Positions 1 through 6,934 of a stretch of 7,544 bases of DNA are shown here, in pieces. Numbering within the stretch: position 1 is the first letter of the stretch; every line of letters begins with the position of its first letter. The DNA comes from Treponema sp. (GTDB taxonomy: Bacteria; Spirochaetota; Spirochaetia; Treponematales; Treponemataceae). Under the pieces are notes generated by a model, which made no database searches, was not told where the DNA came from, and worked only from the letters and a program-made list of their open reading frames with translations. A program made the position numbers and the translations under genes. The stretch is from NCBI GenBank assembly GCA_017613485.1, contig JAGADS010000032.1:1-7544 (forward strand), in the 5' to 3' direction.

Positions 1-96
1 ATTAAATGCTTTAAAACAAATCGATTTCTCAGAATATTCAAGCAAAAAGAATTTAACCATTTCGAACAGGCAGTTTTTATGCAATAAAAATCAAAT

Positions 97-128
97 TTGC
101 CTCGAAAAGGTTTTAAAAAGCCTATAAT
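97..128 (+). promoter_or_regulatory. Candidate sigma-70 type promoter for potABC
   Basis: The -10 box at 123-128 is a perfect TATAAT. The -35 side is poor: TTGCCT at 97-102 is 20 bases away, which is long, and CTCGAA at 101-106 is at 16 bases but a weak match. A near-perfect dyad, AGGTTTT/AAAAGCCT-like, spans 108-123 in the spacer and touches the -10 box, so a repressor site is possible. The assignment rests mainly on the -10 match and on its position upstream of an operon with no other clear promoter. Confidence 0.45.
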
Positions 129-258
129 GCGGAAGCCCTGCCTCTTGACATATTTGAAAAATAAGAAGAAAGTACAGTATTGGGAATAAAATTATGGATT
201 GATTATCCGCTTTTGTTTTTCCCAGCGCCCGAATGGAGTTTTGTGGCGTGACTTTAGC

Positions 259-266
259 TAGAGGAG
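259..266 (+). promoter_or_regulatory. Ribosome binding site deciding the potA start
   Basis: TAGAGGAG is the best Shine-Dalgarno match upstream of potA and lies 11 bases before the GTG at 278. The in-frame ATG at 233 has no such site upstream. An in-frame GTG at 248 has a weaker GGAG at 235-238, nine bases upstream, and cannot be ruled out. Confidence 0.55.
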
Positions 267-277
267 TTGTACCCACA

Positions 278-1468
278 GTGAACGGCAGTACAGTTTCTAT
301 TGACCATGTTTCCAAGCATTTTGGAGATTTCCATGCCTTGGATGACATTAATTTTACAATCAAGCAGGGAGAATTCTTTTCTTTGCTCGGACCCTCTGGA
401 TGTGGAAAAACCACTCTTCTTCGCATCATAGCCGGATTTGAATTTCCTGATGAGGGAACCGTTCTGTTTGACGATCAGAACATAATATCGCTTCCTGCAA
501 ACAAAAGACAGAGCAATACAGTTTTCCAGAGCTATGCACTTTTCCCGCACCTGACTGTTTATGAAAACGTGGCATTCCCACTTCGCCTTAAGAAAATCGC
601 CAAGACAGAAATAGATGAGAAGGTAAAGAAATACCTGCATCTTGTTCAGCTTGAGCAGCACATGTACAAGAAACCCAATCAGCTTTCCGGTGGACAGAGA
701 CAGCGTGTAGCGATTGCACGAGCCCTTATCAATGAGCCTAAGGTTCTTCTTCTGGATGAGCCTCTTTCTGCCCTTGATGCAAAGCTTCGTTCAAATCTTC
801 TGGTTGACCTTGACACACTCCACGATAAAATCGGAATCACGTTCATCTATGTTACGCACGATCAGAGTGAGGCCCTTGCCGTAAGCGACAGGATTGCCGT
901 TATGAATCAGGGACACGTACTTCAGGTAGGAACACCGTTTGAGATCTATGAGAGTCCTGCCACACAGTTTGTCGCTCAGTTCATCGGTGAGACAAATCTT
1001 TTTGAGAGCACGGTCGTCAACTGCGAGCCATACACTTCTCCAAAGGGAGAAAACGAGTACATGGTGACCCTGAATACCCCCGCACTTGGAATGCAGGCAC
1101 AGCTTACAGGAGAGACAGCCGCCACACGCGAGGAAGACAAGAACATCCTTGTTACAGACTATGAGGAGACAAAGCCCGGACAGAAGGTTGCCTTTACAGT
1201 CCGCCCGGAGAAAATCCGCATCACCACGGAGGAACCCAACATCAACGGACGCAAGGACATCAACGTGTTCAAGGGTGTGGTTGAGGAGCCTATTTACACT
1301 GGATTCCAGTCAAAGTTCTATGTTCGCCTTGAAAACGGCAGCATAGTCAAGGTGTTCAAGCAGCATGTCAATTACCTTGATGACGGCCCTGAGATTGCAT
1401 GGAAGGATACTGTCTATATCTCATGGGCAGCGGAGGACGGATATATCGTCGAGGACATAAATAAATGA
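278..1468 (+). CDS. potA: Spermidine/putrescine ABC transporter ATP-binding protein PotA
   Basis: This is the ATPase that powers polyamine import, acting on the cytoplasmic face of the inner membrane with PotB and PotC. With the GTG start it is 396 residues. The nucleotide-binding domain shows Walker A GPSGCGKTT (about residues 38-46), a Q-loop in VFQSYALFPH (Gln near 84), signature LSGGQ (136-140), Walker B VLLLDE (156-161) and the switch His in THD (near 194). The C-terminal part from about 230 on looks like the TOBE regulatory domain of the CUT1/spermidine class, with VRPEKIRI and a polar insertion around TGETAATREEDK that makes it slightly longer than E. coli PotA. The start is uncertain: GTG 278 is chosen for its GAGGAG site, but GTG 248 or ATG 233 would add 10 or 15 residues before the usual family N-terminus. 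Its TGA stop overlaps the potB ATG by four bases. Substrate is inferred from family and operon order; related iron or putrescine-type importers share these motifs. Confidence 0.92.
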   Translation: MNGSTVSIDHVSKHFGDFHALDDINFTIKQGEFFSLLGPSGCGKTTLLRIIAGFEFPDEGTVLFDDQNIISLPANKRQSNTVFQSYALFPHLTVYENVAFPLRLKKIAKTEIDEKVKKYLHLVQLEQHMYKKPNQLSGGQRQRVAIARALINEPKVLLLDEPLSALDAKLRSNLLVDLDTLHDKIGITFIYVTHDQSEALAVSDRIAVMNQGHVLQVGTPFEIYESPATQFVAQFIGETNLFESTVVNCEPYTSPKGENEYMVTLNTPALGMQAQLTGETAATREEDKNILVTDYEETKPGQKVAFTVRPEKIRITTEEPNINGRKDINVFKGVVEEPIYTGFQSKFYVRLENGSIVKVFKQHVNYLDDGPEIAWKDTVYISWAAEDGYIVEDINK

Positions 1469-2490
1469 AAGAGTCCAAGGAAAAAACAAAGGTATCGGCA
1501 GACTTGAAGCTTGCAAACGCAGCTCACAACGCCAAGTACAGGAAATCAAATCCCGGTCCCTTTTACGCATGGCCGATGGGCTTGTGGTTCTCCATATTTT
1601 TTATAGTTCCTATCATCATAATCGTCGCCTATTCCTTTATGACACGCGATGTTTACGGTGGAGTTGAATTTAAGTTTACGCTCAAGGCATACAGGCAGAT
1701 GTTTGATCCTGCATACGGAAAAATATTCCTGCGCACATTGTTCATCTCTGCTGTCTCAAGCCTTGTGTCAATCCTGATTGCGCTTCCGTGCGGATATGCA
1801 ATGGCACGCAGCAAGCATCAGACACTTTTCCTGATTCTTGTAATCATTCCGTTCCTGACCAACAGCCTTATCCGTATCTTTGCCTGGATGACGATTCTGG
1901 GAGACAACGGACTTTTGAACAGCATACTGCACTTCTTCTGGAACATAGGACATTCACTTGGAATCGGTGCCAATGATGCCGTTTTTGTTCCTCATAAGTT
2001 CATGTTCACTCAGGGGGCAATCATGCTCGTAAGCATCTACATGTACCTGCCGTATGCGATACTGCCTGTGTTTACCGCCGTTGACCGTTTTGACTTCAGT
2101 CTTCTGGAGGCGGCACGTGACCTGGGTGCGACAAAAATGCAGTCCATGACAAAGATCCTGATTCCGGGTGTCCGTAGCGGCATCATCAGTGCGTTGATCT
2201 TTACGTTCATTCCGATTTTCGGCTCATATACCGTTCCACAGATGGTCGGTGGAAAAGACAGTTACATGCTCGGAAACATAATAGTCGATCAGGTTCAGAG
2301 AGCAAGGAACTGGCCTCTTGCGTCAGCATTCAGTCTTGTTATTACGATTATTTCAATGGTATGTATCCTGTGGATGCTTGCCTCTAACAAAAAGGAAGCC
2401 AACCTCAAGAAAGTCTCCACCAAGGAAGACATTGCGGCCAACACCAATACACCTCTTCTTGCGGGAAGCACCCTGGGAGGCATAAAATGA
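1465..2490 (+). CDS. potB: Spermidine/putrescine ABC transporter permease PotB
   Basis: This is an inner-membrane permease half of the polyamine importer, 341 residues. It has about six hydrophobic segments (near 39-59, 91-112, 119-143, 183-205, 237-257 and 285-307). The EAA coupling loop that docks on the ATPase is plain in EAARDLGATKMQSMTKILIP at about 215-234. A charged N-terminal extension of some 35 residues and a polar C-terminal tail of some 35 residues make it longer than the E. coli protein (about 285). The start is supported by GAGGA at 1451-1455, nine bases upstream, and by the ATGA overlap with potA, which suggests translational coupling. Its own TGA stop overlaps the potC ATG in the same way. 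The frame is intact. The assignment as PotB rather than PotC rests on order and on similarity of the EAA region. Confidence 0.92.
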   Translation: MKESKEKTKVSADLKLANAAHNAKYRKSNPGPFYAWPMGLWFSIFFIVPIIIIVAYSFMTRDVYGGVEFKFTLKAYRQMFDPAYGKIFLRTLFISAVSSLVSILIALPCGYAMARSKHQTLFLILVIIPFLTNSLIRIFAWMTILGDNGLLNSILHFFWNIGHSLGIGANDAVFVPHKFMFTQGAIMLVSIYMYLPYAILPVFTAVDRFDFSLLEAARDLGATKMQSMTKILIPGVRSGIISALIFTFIPIFGSYTVPQMVGGKDSYMLGNIIVDQVQRARNWPLASAFSLVITIISMVCILWMLASNKKEANLKKVSTKEDIAANTNTPLLAGSTLGGIK

Positions 2491-3353
2491 AAAGCAATCC
2501 ATTTAAACTCTTTGCAAAGAAACAAAAGCCGTCAGAGCCTGCACGCCATGCAAAACGAGAATGGAAAAAGCACGAGGGAAGGGTAAGCTTCTCAAAGACA
2601 GTGCTTGCATTGTCCCTATTGTTTCTGTTCATCCCTCTGTTCGTAATCATATTCTATTCGTTCAACGAGTCAAAGGATACGACCTTTACTGGATTCTCTT
2701 TTGTGTGGTATGAAAAACTGATTATGGACAGCGGTGACTTGTGGGCCTCCCTGTGGAACAGCCTTATCATCGCCTTTACATCTTCTGCAACCGCAACGGT
2801 CCTGTGAACTCTTGCAGACATAGGAATAACGTGGTACAAGTTCTTTGGAAAGGGCTATATTCAGTCAATCAGCTTTTTGCCGATGGTTCTGCCGGAAGTA
2901 ATCATGGGTATCTCCCTGTTGATTTTCTTCAGCGGAATAAAGATGTCCCTGGGTCTCCTTACGATTTTCATTGCACATACGACTTTCTGTATGCCCTTTG
3001 TGTATCTTATGGTAAGCGCCCGCATAGACGAGTTTGACTATTCGATTATAGAGGCAAGCCATGACCTTGGTGCCAACGAGGTTCAGACGCTTTTCCGTGT
3101 AATCCTGCCTGCCATCATGCCTGGAATCATCTCCGGCTTTATGATGAGCGTTACAATGTCACTGGAAGATTACGTAATCACGTTCCTGGTAAGTGGTCCC
3201 GGAAGCACGACACTGCCGCTTTACGTATACTCAATGATACGCTTTGGTGTAAGCCCGGTAATAAACTCGCTGTCATTCGTCCTGATCATCGCAATCTGTT
3301 CGCTGACAATTCTGCTGAGGAACGGCCTCAAGAGCTTTGCCTCTTCACGGTAG
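2487..3353 (+). pseudogene. potC: Spermidine/putrescine permease PotC interrupted by one in-frame TGA
   Basis: This is the second permease of the importer, read as 288 codons of which codon 107 (2805-2807) is TGA. Before the stop come a charged N-terminus, a first membrane segment (about 36-58) and the start of the second (NSLIIAFTSSATATVL). After it the same frame continues with TLADIGITWYKFFGKGYIQS, further membrane segments and the EAA loop EASHDLGANEVQTLFRVILP (about 189-208), ending at TAG. Homologues usually have a Gly at this place (a G-T/S-L-A pattern), so GGA to TGA, one base, explains the interruption. The start is well supported by GGGAGG at 2475-2480 and the ATGA overlap with potB. 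The 106-residue truncated product lacks the EAA loop and could not couple to PotA. A restart at ATG 2877 or TTG 2871 has no well-placed ribosome site. It could be a recent nonsense mutation, a sequencing error or a readthrough site. Confidence 0.85.
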
Positions 3354-3375
3354 AGGGGTATTGTCACACGGATTC

Positions 3376-3395
3376 GAAATTGCTAACGCAATTTC
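3376..3395 (+). terminator. Hairpin just downstream of potC, likely terminator
   Basis: GAAATTGC and GCAATTTC form a perfect 8-bp stem around the loop TAAC, 22 bases after the potC stop, followed by an A/T-rich tail (TTAATAAATTTGATTT). The stem is AT-rich and the tail is not a pure T run, so termination may be weak and shared with the hairpin at 3440-3468. Confidence 0.5.
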
Positions 3396-3439
3396 TTAAT
3401 AAATTTGATTTATAATTCGTCTTTTCATATAGTATGTGA

Positions 3440-3468
3440 TGTCATTGCCGGACTCGATCCGGCAATCT
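3440..3468 (+). repeat. 29-base palindromic repeat, copy A, possible terminator
   Basis: The stem ATTGCCGGA / TCCGGCAAT (9 bp, perfect) closes a five-base loop CTCGA at 3453-3457, with a TGTC lead and CT tail. It is followed by TTTATTT, so on the + strand it could end the pot transcript. It differs from copy C (6935-6963) at only two positions, both in the loop, which marks it as a member of a dispersed family rather than a chance hairpin. Confidence 0.8.
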
Positions 3469-3569
3469 TTATTTAAATCCTTCTATGTTCTGAAGAAAAA
3501 GATAAGTGCAAATACCATGTAAATGAAAGAGACTATATCAATGAGGAATCACTGTAATGGAGACTGACG

Positions 3570-3636
3570 CACAACAACATCTGCACAAGCGAAGTGCGGG
3601 TACTCGCAGCATAGCTTCGAGCGAGCCGTTGTTGTG
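3570..3636. other. Long imperfect hairpin of unknown role (structured RNA or small mobile remnant)
   Basis: Perfect 9-bp outer arms CACAACAAC (3570-3578) and GTTGTTGTG (3628-3636) enclose about 49 bases that can fold in two ways. One is a single arm with CGAAG (3590-3594) paired to CTTCG (3615-3619) and TGCGG/TCGCA closing a GTAC tetraloop. The other is a three-way junction with CTGCAC/GTGCGG and CTCGC/GCGAG arms. It is more GC-rich than its surroundings. A run of seven T follows at 3660-3666 but 23 bases from the outer arm, which is too far for a simple intrinsic terminator. It matches no RNA family I can recognise. It could be a small RNA, a regulatory element or a palindromic repeat unit. 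Confidence 0.5.
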
Positions 3637-3714
3637 GGACAGACACCGATGGGAGCACATTTTTTTATGATATTATGATTTATTAAATCTGATACTTATA
3701 ATTCATATTTCCTC

Positions 3715-3743
3715 TTGTTTTTGATTGTATTTTCTTATATAAT
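3715..3743 (+). promoter_or_regulatory. Promoter for the 643-residue gene and hisC, predicted leaderless start
   Basis: A -35 box TTGTTT (3715-3720) and a perfect -10 box TATAAT (3738-3743) are separated by exactly 17 bases. The expected start of transcription, 6 to 9 bases after the -10 box, falls at about 3749-3752, that is, on or just before the ATG at 3752. No Shine-Dalgarno sequence precedes that ATG. Confidence 0.7.
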
Positions 3744-3751
3744 TAGTTATT

Positions 3752-5683
3752 ATGGCAGCAACTTCTATTATTTTAACATTATTAAAGTTTTATTCTAGCA
3801 AGCAGCGGACTCCTATTGTCGAGACAGGGGAATTCGTTGATTATTTAAAAAGGTATGCTCAGCATCATATTGATGAGAATCCTGAGTTAGTGGTTTATAC
3901 CAATGGAACCCAGGAATCCCTTCAGGAAGAACTTGCCAGGCTTACTTCAGAAAGAGTCGTTTTTTTGGTGACGCAAAACGGTAAACAGTACATCGTTGTC
4001 ATCAACTATTTTATTGAGCGCTACACTGAAACCTATACTGAGATGCAGAGGAATTTCTCAAGGCAGTTCCCGAATGTAAATGACCTGCCAAAGCATGTGC
4101 CTACTGACATCTGTCAGAAAGAGCAGGCTTCCGACATAATCTTCCGTATGCTGGACAACTCTGTCGCTCAGGATGACAAGACGCTCTACTGCATTCTCTT
4201 GAGCAAGGGTGTTCCTGGGCTATTGTTGCCTTCAACTGTTTCTATAGAGACCCTCATCAACATCTGTCTTAAAAAGCTTCAGGATCTTTTGCGCAAGAAC
4301 GAAACCCACGATTATTTCTTCAAGAAGCTTACTCAGTCAAACCAGGGTAAGGAAATATCCATCAAGAATTTCTTCACTTCATTCCTGGCAAAACCGGAGG
4401 AGACATGGATTCAGCTTCGTTCCAACGGTGACTCTTTCTACTACTGGAACCAGCTCTGCTATTTCATCAAGCAGGACTGCACAAAGATGAAGGACCTTAG
4501 CGCCGAAGACGTAAATGTCATGCAGACCGTATCCATCATCGAAGTTGCCGCTTCATACTACAAGAACAAGGCATCGGAAAAACTCCTCAAGGATGCCGCA
4601 TTCAAGCAGCTGGATGAGATGCTCATGCACCCGCCGTATTATTTTACGATGGATGACATCTCTAAGTTCAAGGATCAGAACGGTACACTGCTGATTACAA
4701 AGTATTCAGAGAGTGACCTTAAGAATCATATCGAGAACATGGCATCACAGGCTATCGGTGCAAATCTTCCCGCACTCTTGATTTTCAAGGTAAATGATAT
4801 TCAGTCATATTTCATCCTCAAGGAAAAGGTCATGCCGCTTGTCCTTAGGTTAAGCAAGGATGCCCGTGACATAATTCACGACAGTCTTTGCAAGTCCTGG
4901 TTCAAGTATCTGCATGAATATGAGACTCTGCCGGAGATGAAGGAGCCTGCCGCATTTGAGCGCTGTCTTGAACGTGAGCTTAAAGTGTGTTCTCCTATTC
5001 TGTATTCAATTCTTAATTCATCTTTCCTGCCGGTACTTTCCTATGATGAGAAAATAGCAGGAATCAATTTGTTCCGTGATGGTCTTTTGATTCCGTACAG
5101 TGAGATACTTTTGATTAACCGCCATGAGATTTATTCTGATGCAAAGGTTAAGCTTCCGTTCTGGTACTCATTGCCCGTATTCTCCTGGATTATGGCGGCA
5201 ATTAAGCGAAAGAGCAAGGAGCAGAAAAAGCGTGACTCAGAAAAATCTGCCACAGCAAAACTCATGGAAGAACAGAAGGCAGATGCTGCGGCAAAACAGG
5301 CAGCCCTTGATGCACGTGACGGAGGAGATCCAAAACTCAGCCGTAAGAGGGAACTCAGACGTGCAGCCGCAACTGTTGAAGGCCAGCTTGTTCCAGAATC
5401 AAGTACAATTGACCGCGAGCTTGAATCCTACATGCATGAATGGAATGACCGCATAAGCAAGCAGGCACATGATGATCTTGAGGAAGATATAAATACGCTT
5501 ATCCGTGATTATACAAGAAAGACTCTGCGTACACTCAAGACCGAGACCCTTTCGCGCGAACGTGTTGGAAGTCTTGCCGATGCTCTGGTTGACTCTCCGT
5601 CTTTAATCAAGATAAAGAACCATCCTGCATTAAAGAGATACGTTGAGCTTTACATGGTTAAGCTGATAAAGAATCTTCCGTAA
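3752..5683 (+). CDS. Conserved-looking hypothetical protein, 643 residues, unknown function
   Basis: I do not recognise a catalytic or binding motif in this protein. It may belong to an uncharacterised spirochaete family (DUF5312 comes to mind, unverified). There is no signal peptide. Residues 1 to about 460 look mostly helical with mixed charge, with YIVVINYFIERYTETY near 90. A hydrophobic stretch at about 468-484 (LPFWYSLPVFSWIMAAI) could be a membrane or membrane-associating segment; it is followed directly by a strongly basic run (KRKSKEQKKR) and a Lys/Ala/Glu-rich helix to about 545, then a charged helical C-terminal domain with many Arg/Glu pairs. The ATG is chosen from the promoter, since there is no ribosome site; the first tens of codons are more AT-rich than the rest. 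hisC follows after 12 bases, so the two are probably co-transcribed. That it is a real gene is supported by the long intact frame; its role is unknown. Confidence 0.85.
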   Translation: MAATSIILTLLKFYSSKQRTPIVETGEFVDYLKRYAQHHIDENPELVVYTNGTQESLQEELARLTSERVVFLVTQNGKQYIVVINYFIERYTETYTEMQRNFSRQFPNVNDLPKHVPTDICQKEQASDIIFRMLDNSVAQDDKTLYCILLSKGVPGLLLPSTVSIETLINICLKKLQDLLRKNETHDYFFKKLTQSNQGKEISIKNFFTSFLAKPEETWIQLRSNGDSFYYWNQLCYFIKQDCTKMKDLSAEDVNVMQTVSIIEVAASYYKNKASEKLLKDAAFKQLDEMLMHPPYYFTMDDISKFKDQNGTLLITKYSESDLKNHIENMASQAIGANLPALLIFKVNDIQSYFILKEKVMPLVLRLSKDARDIIHDSLCKSWFKYLHEYETLPEMKEPAAFERCLERELKVCSPILYSILNSSFLPVLSYDEKIAGINLFRDGLLIPYSEILLINRHEIYSDAKVKLPFWYSLPVFSWIMAAIKRKSKEQKKRDSEKSATAKLMEEQKADAAAKQAALDARDGGDPKLSRKRELRRAAATVEGQLVPESSTIDRELESYMHEWNDRISKQAHDDLEEDINTLIRDYTRKTLRTLKTETLSRERVGSLADALVDSPSLIKIKNHPALKRYVELYMVKLIKNLP

Positions 5684-5695
5684 TTGGAGTGACAG

Positions 5696-6847
5696 ATGCT
5701 TTCTTCCAGATTTACAAACCTACACCCCTATGTTCCAGGTGAACAGCCCAAGGACAGGGTGTATATTAAACTTAATGCAAACGAAAATCCTTATCCGCCT
5801 CATCCCAGTGTAGGAAAAGCTGTCTCTGACATGGCACTTAATAAAACGGAAAAGCTTGGACTTTATCCAGACCCGGATGCCAACGAGCTAAGGCAGGAAA
5901 TTGCCACTATGCTGAATAAATCCGGCGGTGTCCTGTGCAATGCCTCTGTATCTGGAGTTGAATGCACTCCTTGTGCTAAAGACCGTATTCCTTTTGAGGT
6001 TACGCCCGACATGATTTTCTGCGGAAACGGAAGCGACGAGGTTCTGAGCTTTGTGTTCTATTCGTTCTTTGACAGTGACAGAAAGCTTGTTTTTCCGAAT
6101 TTCACATACAGTTTTTATCCCGTATACTGCGGTTTCTACGATATTCCGATGGATCAGGTTCCGCTTAAAGGTGACTGGACTCTGGACAAGGAGAAAATGC
6201 TGGAGGATGCGAACAAATTCATCAGCAGCATAATCTTTGCAAATCCAAATGCTCCAACCGGTATTTCACTTTCAAGAGATGAAGTGGCCGACATGCTTAG
6301 ACGTGCCCCAAAGGACAGGGTATTCATCGTTGACGAGGCATACTGCGATTTTGGTGGAGAAAGCTGCATTCCGCTTTTGAAGGACTTCAAGAATCTTGTG
6401 ATTGTGCGTACTTTCAGCAAGAGTTTTTCTTTTGCAGGCATGAGGCTTGGTTTTGTTGTTGCAAATCCAGATTTGATTCAGGCTGTGTTCACTGCAAAGA
6501 ACTCATTTAACCATTTCCCTGTTGATAATCTTGCCCAGACGGCTGCCATTGCATCATGCAGGGCGGTTTCCTATTATGCGGAGAATTCCAGAAAAGTTGT
6601 AGAGGAAAGGGAATCGTTTACTGAATTCCTTAGGAAGAACGGCTGGTTTGTCATTGACAGCAGGACAAATTTCGTTTTCACAAGGAAAGAGGGATACGGT
6701 GGAGAAGAAATATACCAGCATGTCAAGAAGAACGGAATACTGATCCGTCATTTTAACACGCCGGGTATAGAAGATTTTGTAAGGATTACAATAGGCACCC
6801 ATGAACAGATGGATGAGCTTAAAAGGATACTTTCTGAGTTGACTTGA
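5696..6847 (+). CDS. hisC: Histidinol-phosphate aminotransferase (PLP, fold type I)
   Basis: HisC transfers an amino group from glutamate to imidazole-acetol phosphate in histidine synthesis, in the cytoplasm, with pyridoxal phosphate. At 383 residues it is somewhat longer than usual (about 350-360). Visible motifs are LNANENPY (26-33), YPDP (57-60), GNGSDEV (110-116), NPNAPTG (183-189), the cofactor-binding Asp and Tyr in VDEAYCDF (Asp213, Tyr216), the Schiff-base Lys in TFSKSFSFAGMRLGF (Lys242), Arg250, and the substrate-carboxylate Arg in VRITIG (Arg363). The extra length comes from an insertion near 76-100 with three Cys (81, 90, 93) just before the GNGSDE motif. The start has GGAGTGA at 5686-5692, a good site. 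No other his gene is in the window, so a broader aromatic aminotransferase role is possible. All active-site residues appear intact. Confidence 0.92.
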   Translation: MLSSRFTNLHPYVPGEQPKDRVYIKLNANENPYPPHPSVGKAVSDMALNKTEKLGLYPDPDANELRQEIATMLNKSGGVLCNASVSGVECTPCAKDRIPFEVTPDMIFCGNGSDEVLSFVFYSFFDSDRKLVFPNFTYSFYPVYCGFYDIPMDQVPLKGDWTLDKEKMLEDANKFISSIIFANPNAPTGISLSRDEVADMLRRAPKDRVFIVDEAYCDFGGESCIPLLKDFKNLVIVRTFSKSFSFAGMRLGFVVANPDLIQAVFTAKNSFNHFPVDNLAQTAAIASCRAVSYYAENSRKVVEERESFTEFLRKNGWFVIDSRTNFVFTRKEGYGGEEIYQHVKKNGILIRHFNTPGIEDFVRITIGTHEQMDELKRILSELT

Positions 6848-6891
6848 TAATGGAGACGAAAAGTTCAAATCCTATCGGGCTTTAATCCCAT

Positions 6892-6920
6892 TGTCATTGT
6901 CGTACTTGATACGACAATCC
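6892..6920 (+). repeat. 29-base palindromic repeat, copy B
   Basis: A perfect 9-bp stem ATTGTCGTA / TACGACAAT surrounds the loop CTTGA, with the same TGTC lead as copy A. It differs from copy C by two base-pair changes in the stem that keep pairing on both sides. It sits 45 bases after the hisC stop and may help end that transcript, though no T run follows. Confidence 0.8.
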
Positions 6921-6934
6921 ACTGTGCAATGGAG

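Larger units (their letters stand above)
1..277. other. AT-rich upstream region and leader of the pot operon
   Basis: No convincing coding region was found here. The first 120 bases are very AT-rich. A perfect TATAAT lies at 123-128, and a TTGACA hexamer at 145-150 has no good -10 box at the usual distance. If transcription starts from the first box, the potA mRNA would carry an untranslated leader of about 140 bases. I see no recognisable riboswitch or attenuator fold in it. Reverse-strand open frames crossing this region run antisense to potA and look like shadows. Confidence 0.6.
3354..3751. other. Noncoding region between potC and the next operon
   Basis: No gene of credible size is present, and no trace of potD was recognised. 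In order it holds a perfect 8-bp hairpin (3376-3395), a 29-base palindromic repeat (3440-3468), a short AATC-ACTGT-AATGGAGA segment (3547-3563) that recurs beside the repeats after hisC, a long imperfect hairpin (3570-3636), a run of seven T (3660-3666), an AT-rich stretch, and a promoter (3715-3743). The part from 3470 to 3545 shows nothing I can name; the small open frame at 3523-3567 has no ribosome site. Confidence 0.7.

Noticed and set aside
91..661. Two minus-strand open frames (91-429 and 254-661) opposite the potA start
   Set aside because: They lie antisense to the clearly coding Walker A and Q-loop region of potA, have no ribosome site or recognisable protein features, and overlap each other in different frames.
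2805..2850. Selenocysteine insertion at the potC TGA
   Set aside because: PotC is not a known selenoprotein, the expected residue is Gly, and I see no strong SECIS-like hairpin directly after the TGA.
2877..3353. Separate downstream gene starting at ATG 2877
   Set aside because: It is in the same frame as potC, the sequence between the TGA and this ATG is also PotC-like, and there is no well-placed ribosome site.
3523..3567. Small open frame of 14 codons in the potC downstream gap
   Set aside because: It has no Shine-Dalgarno sequence, no recognisable peptide and overlaps the repeat-flank module.
3636..3666. Intrinsic terminator using the seven-T run
   Set aside because: The only stem next to the T run is TGTG/CACA with a long loop; the strong arms end 23 bases earlier.
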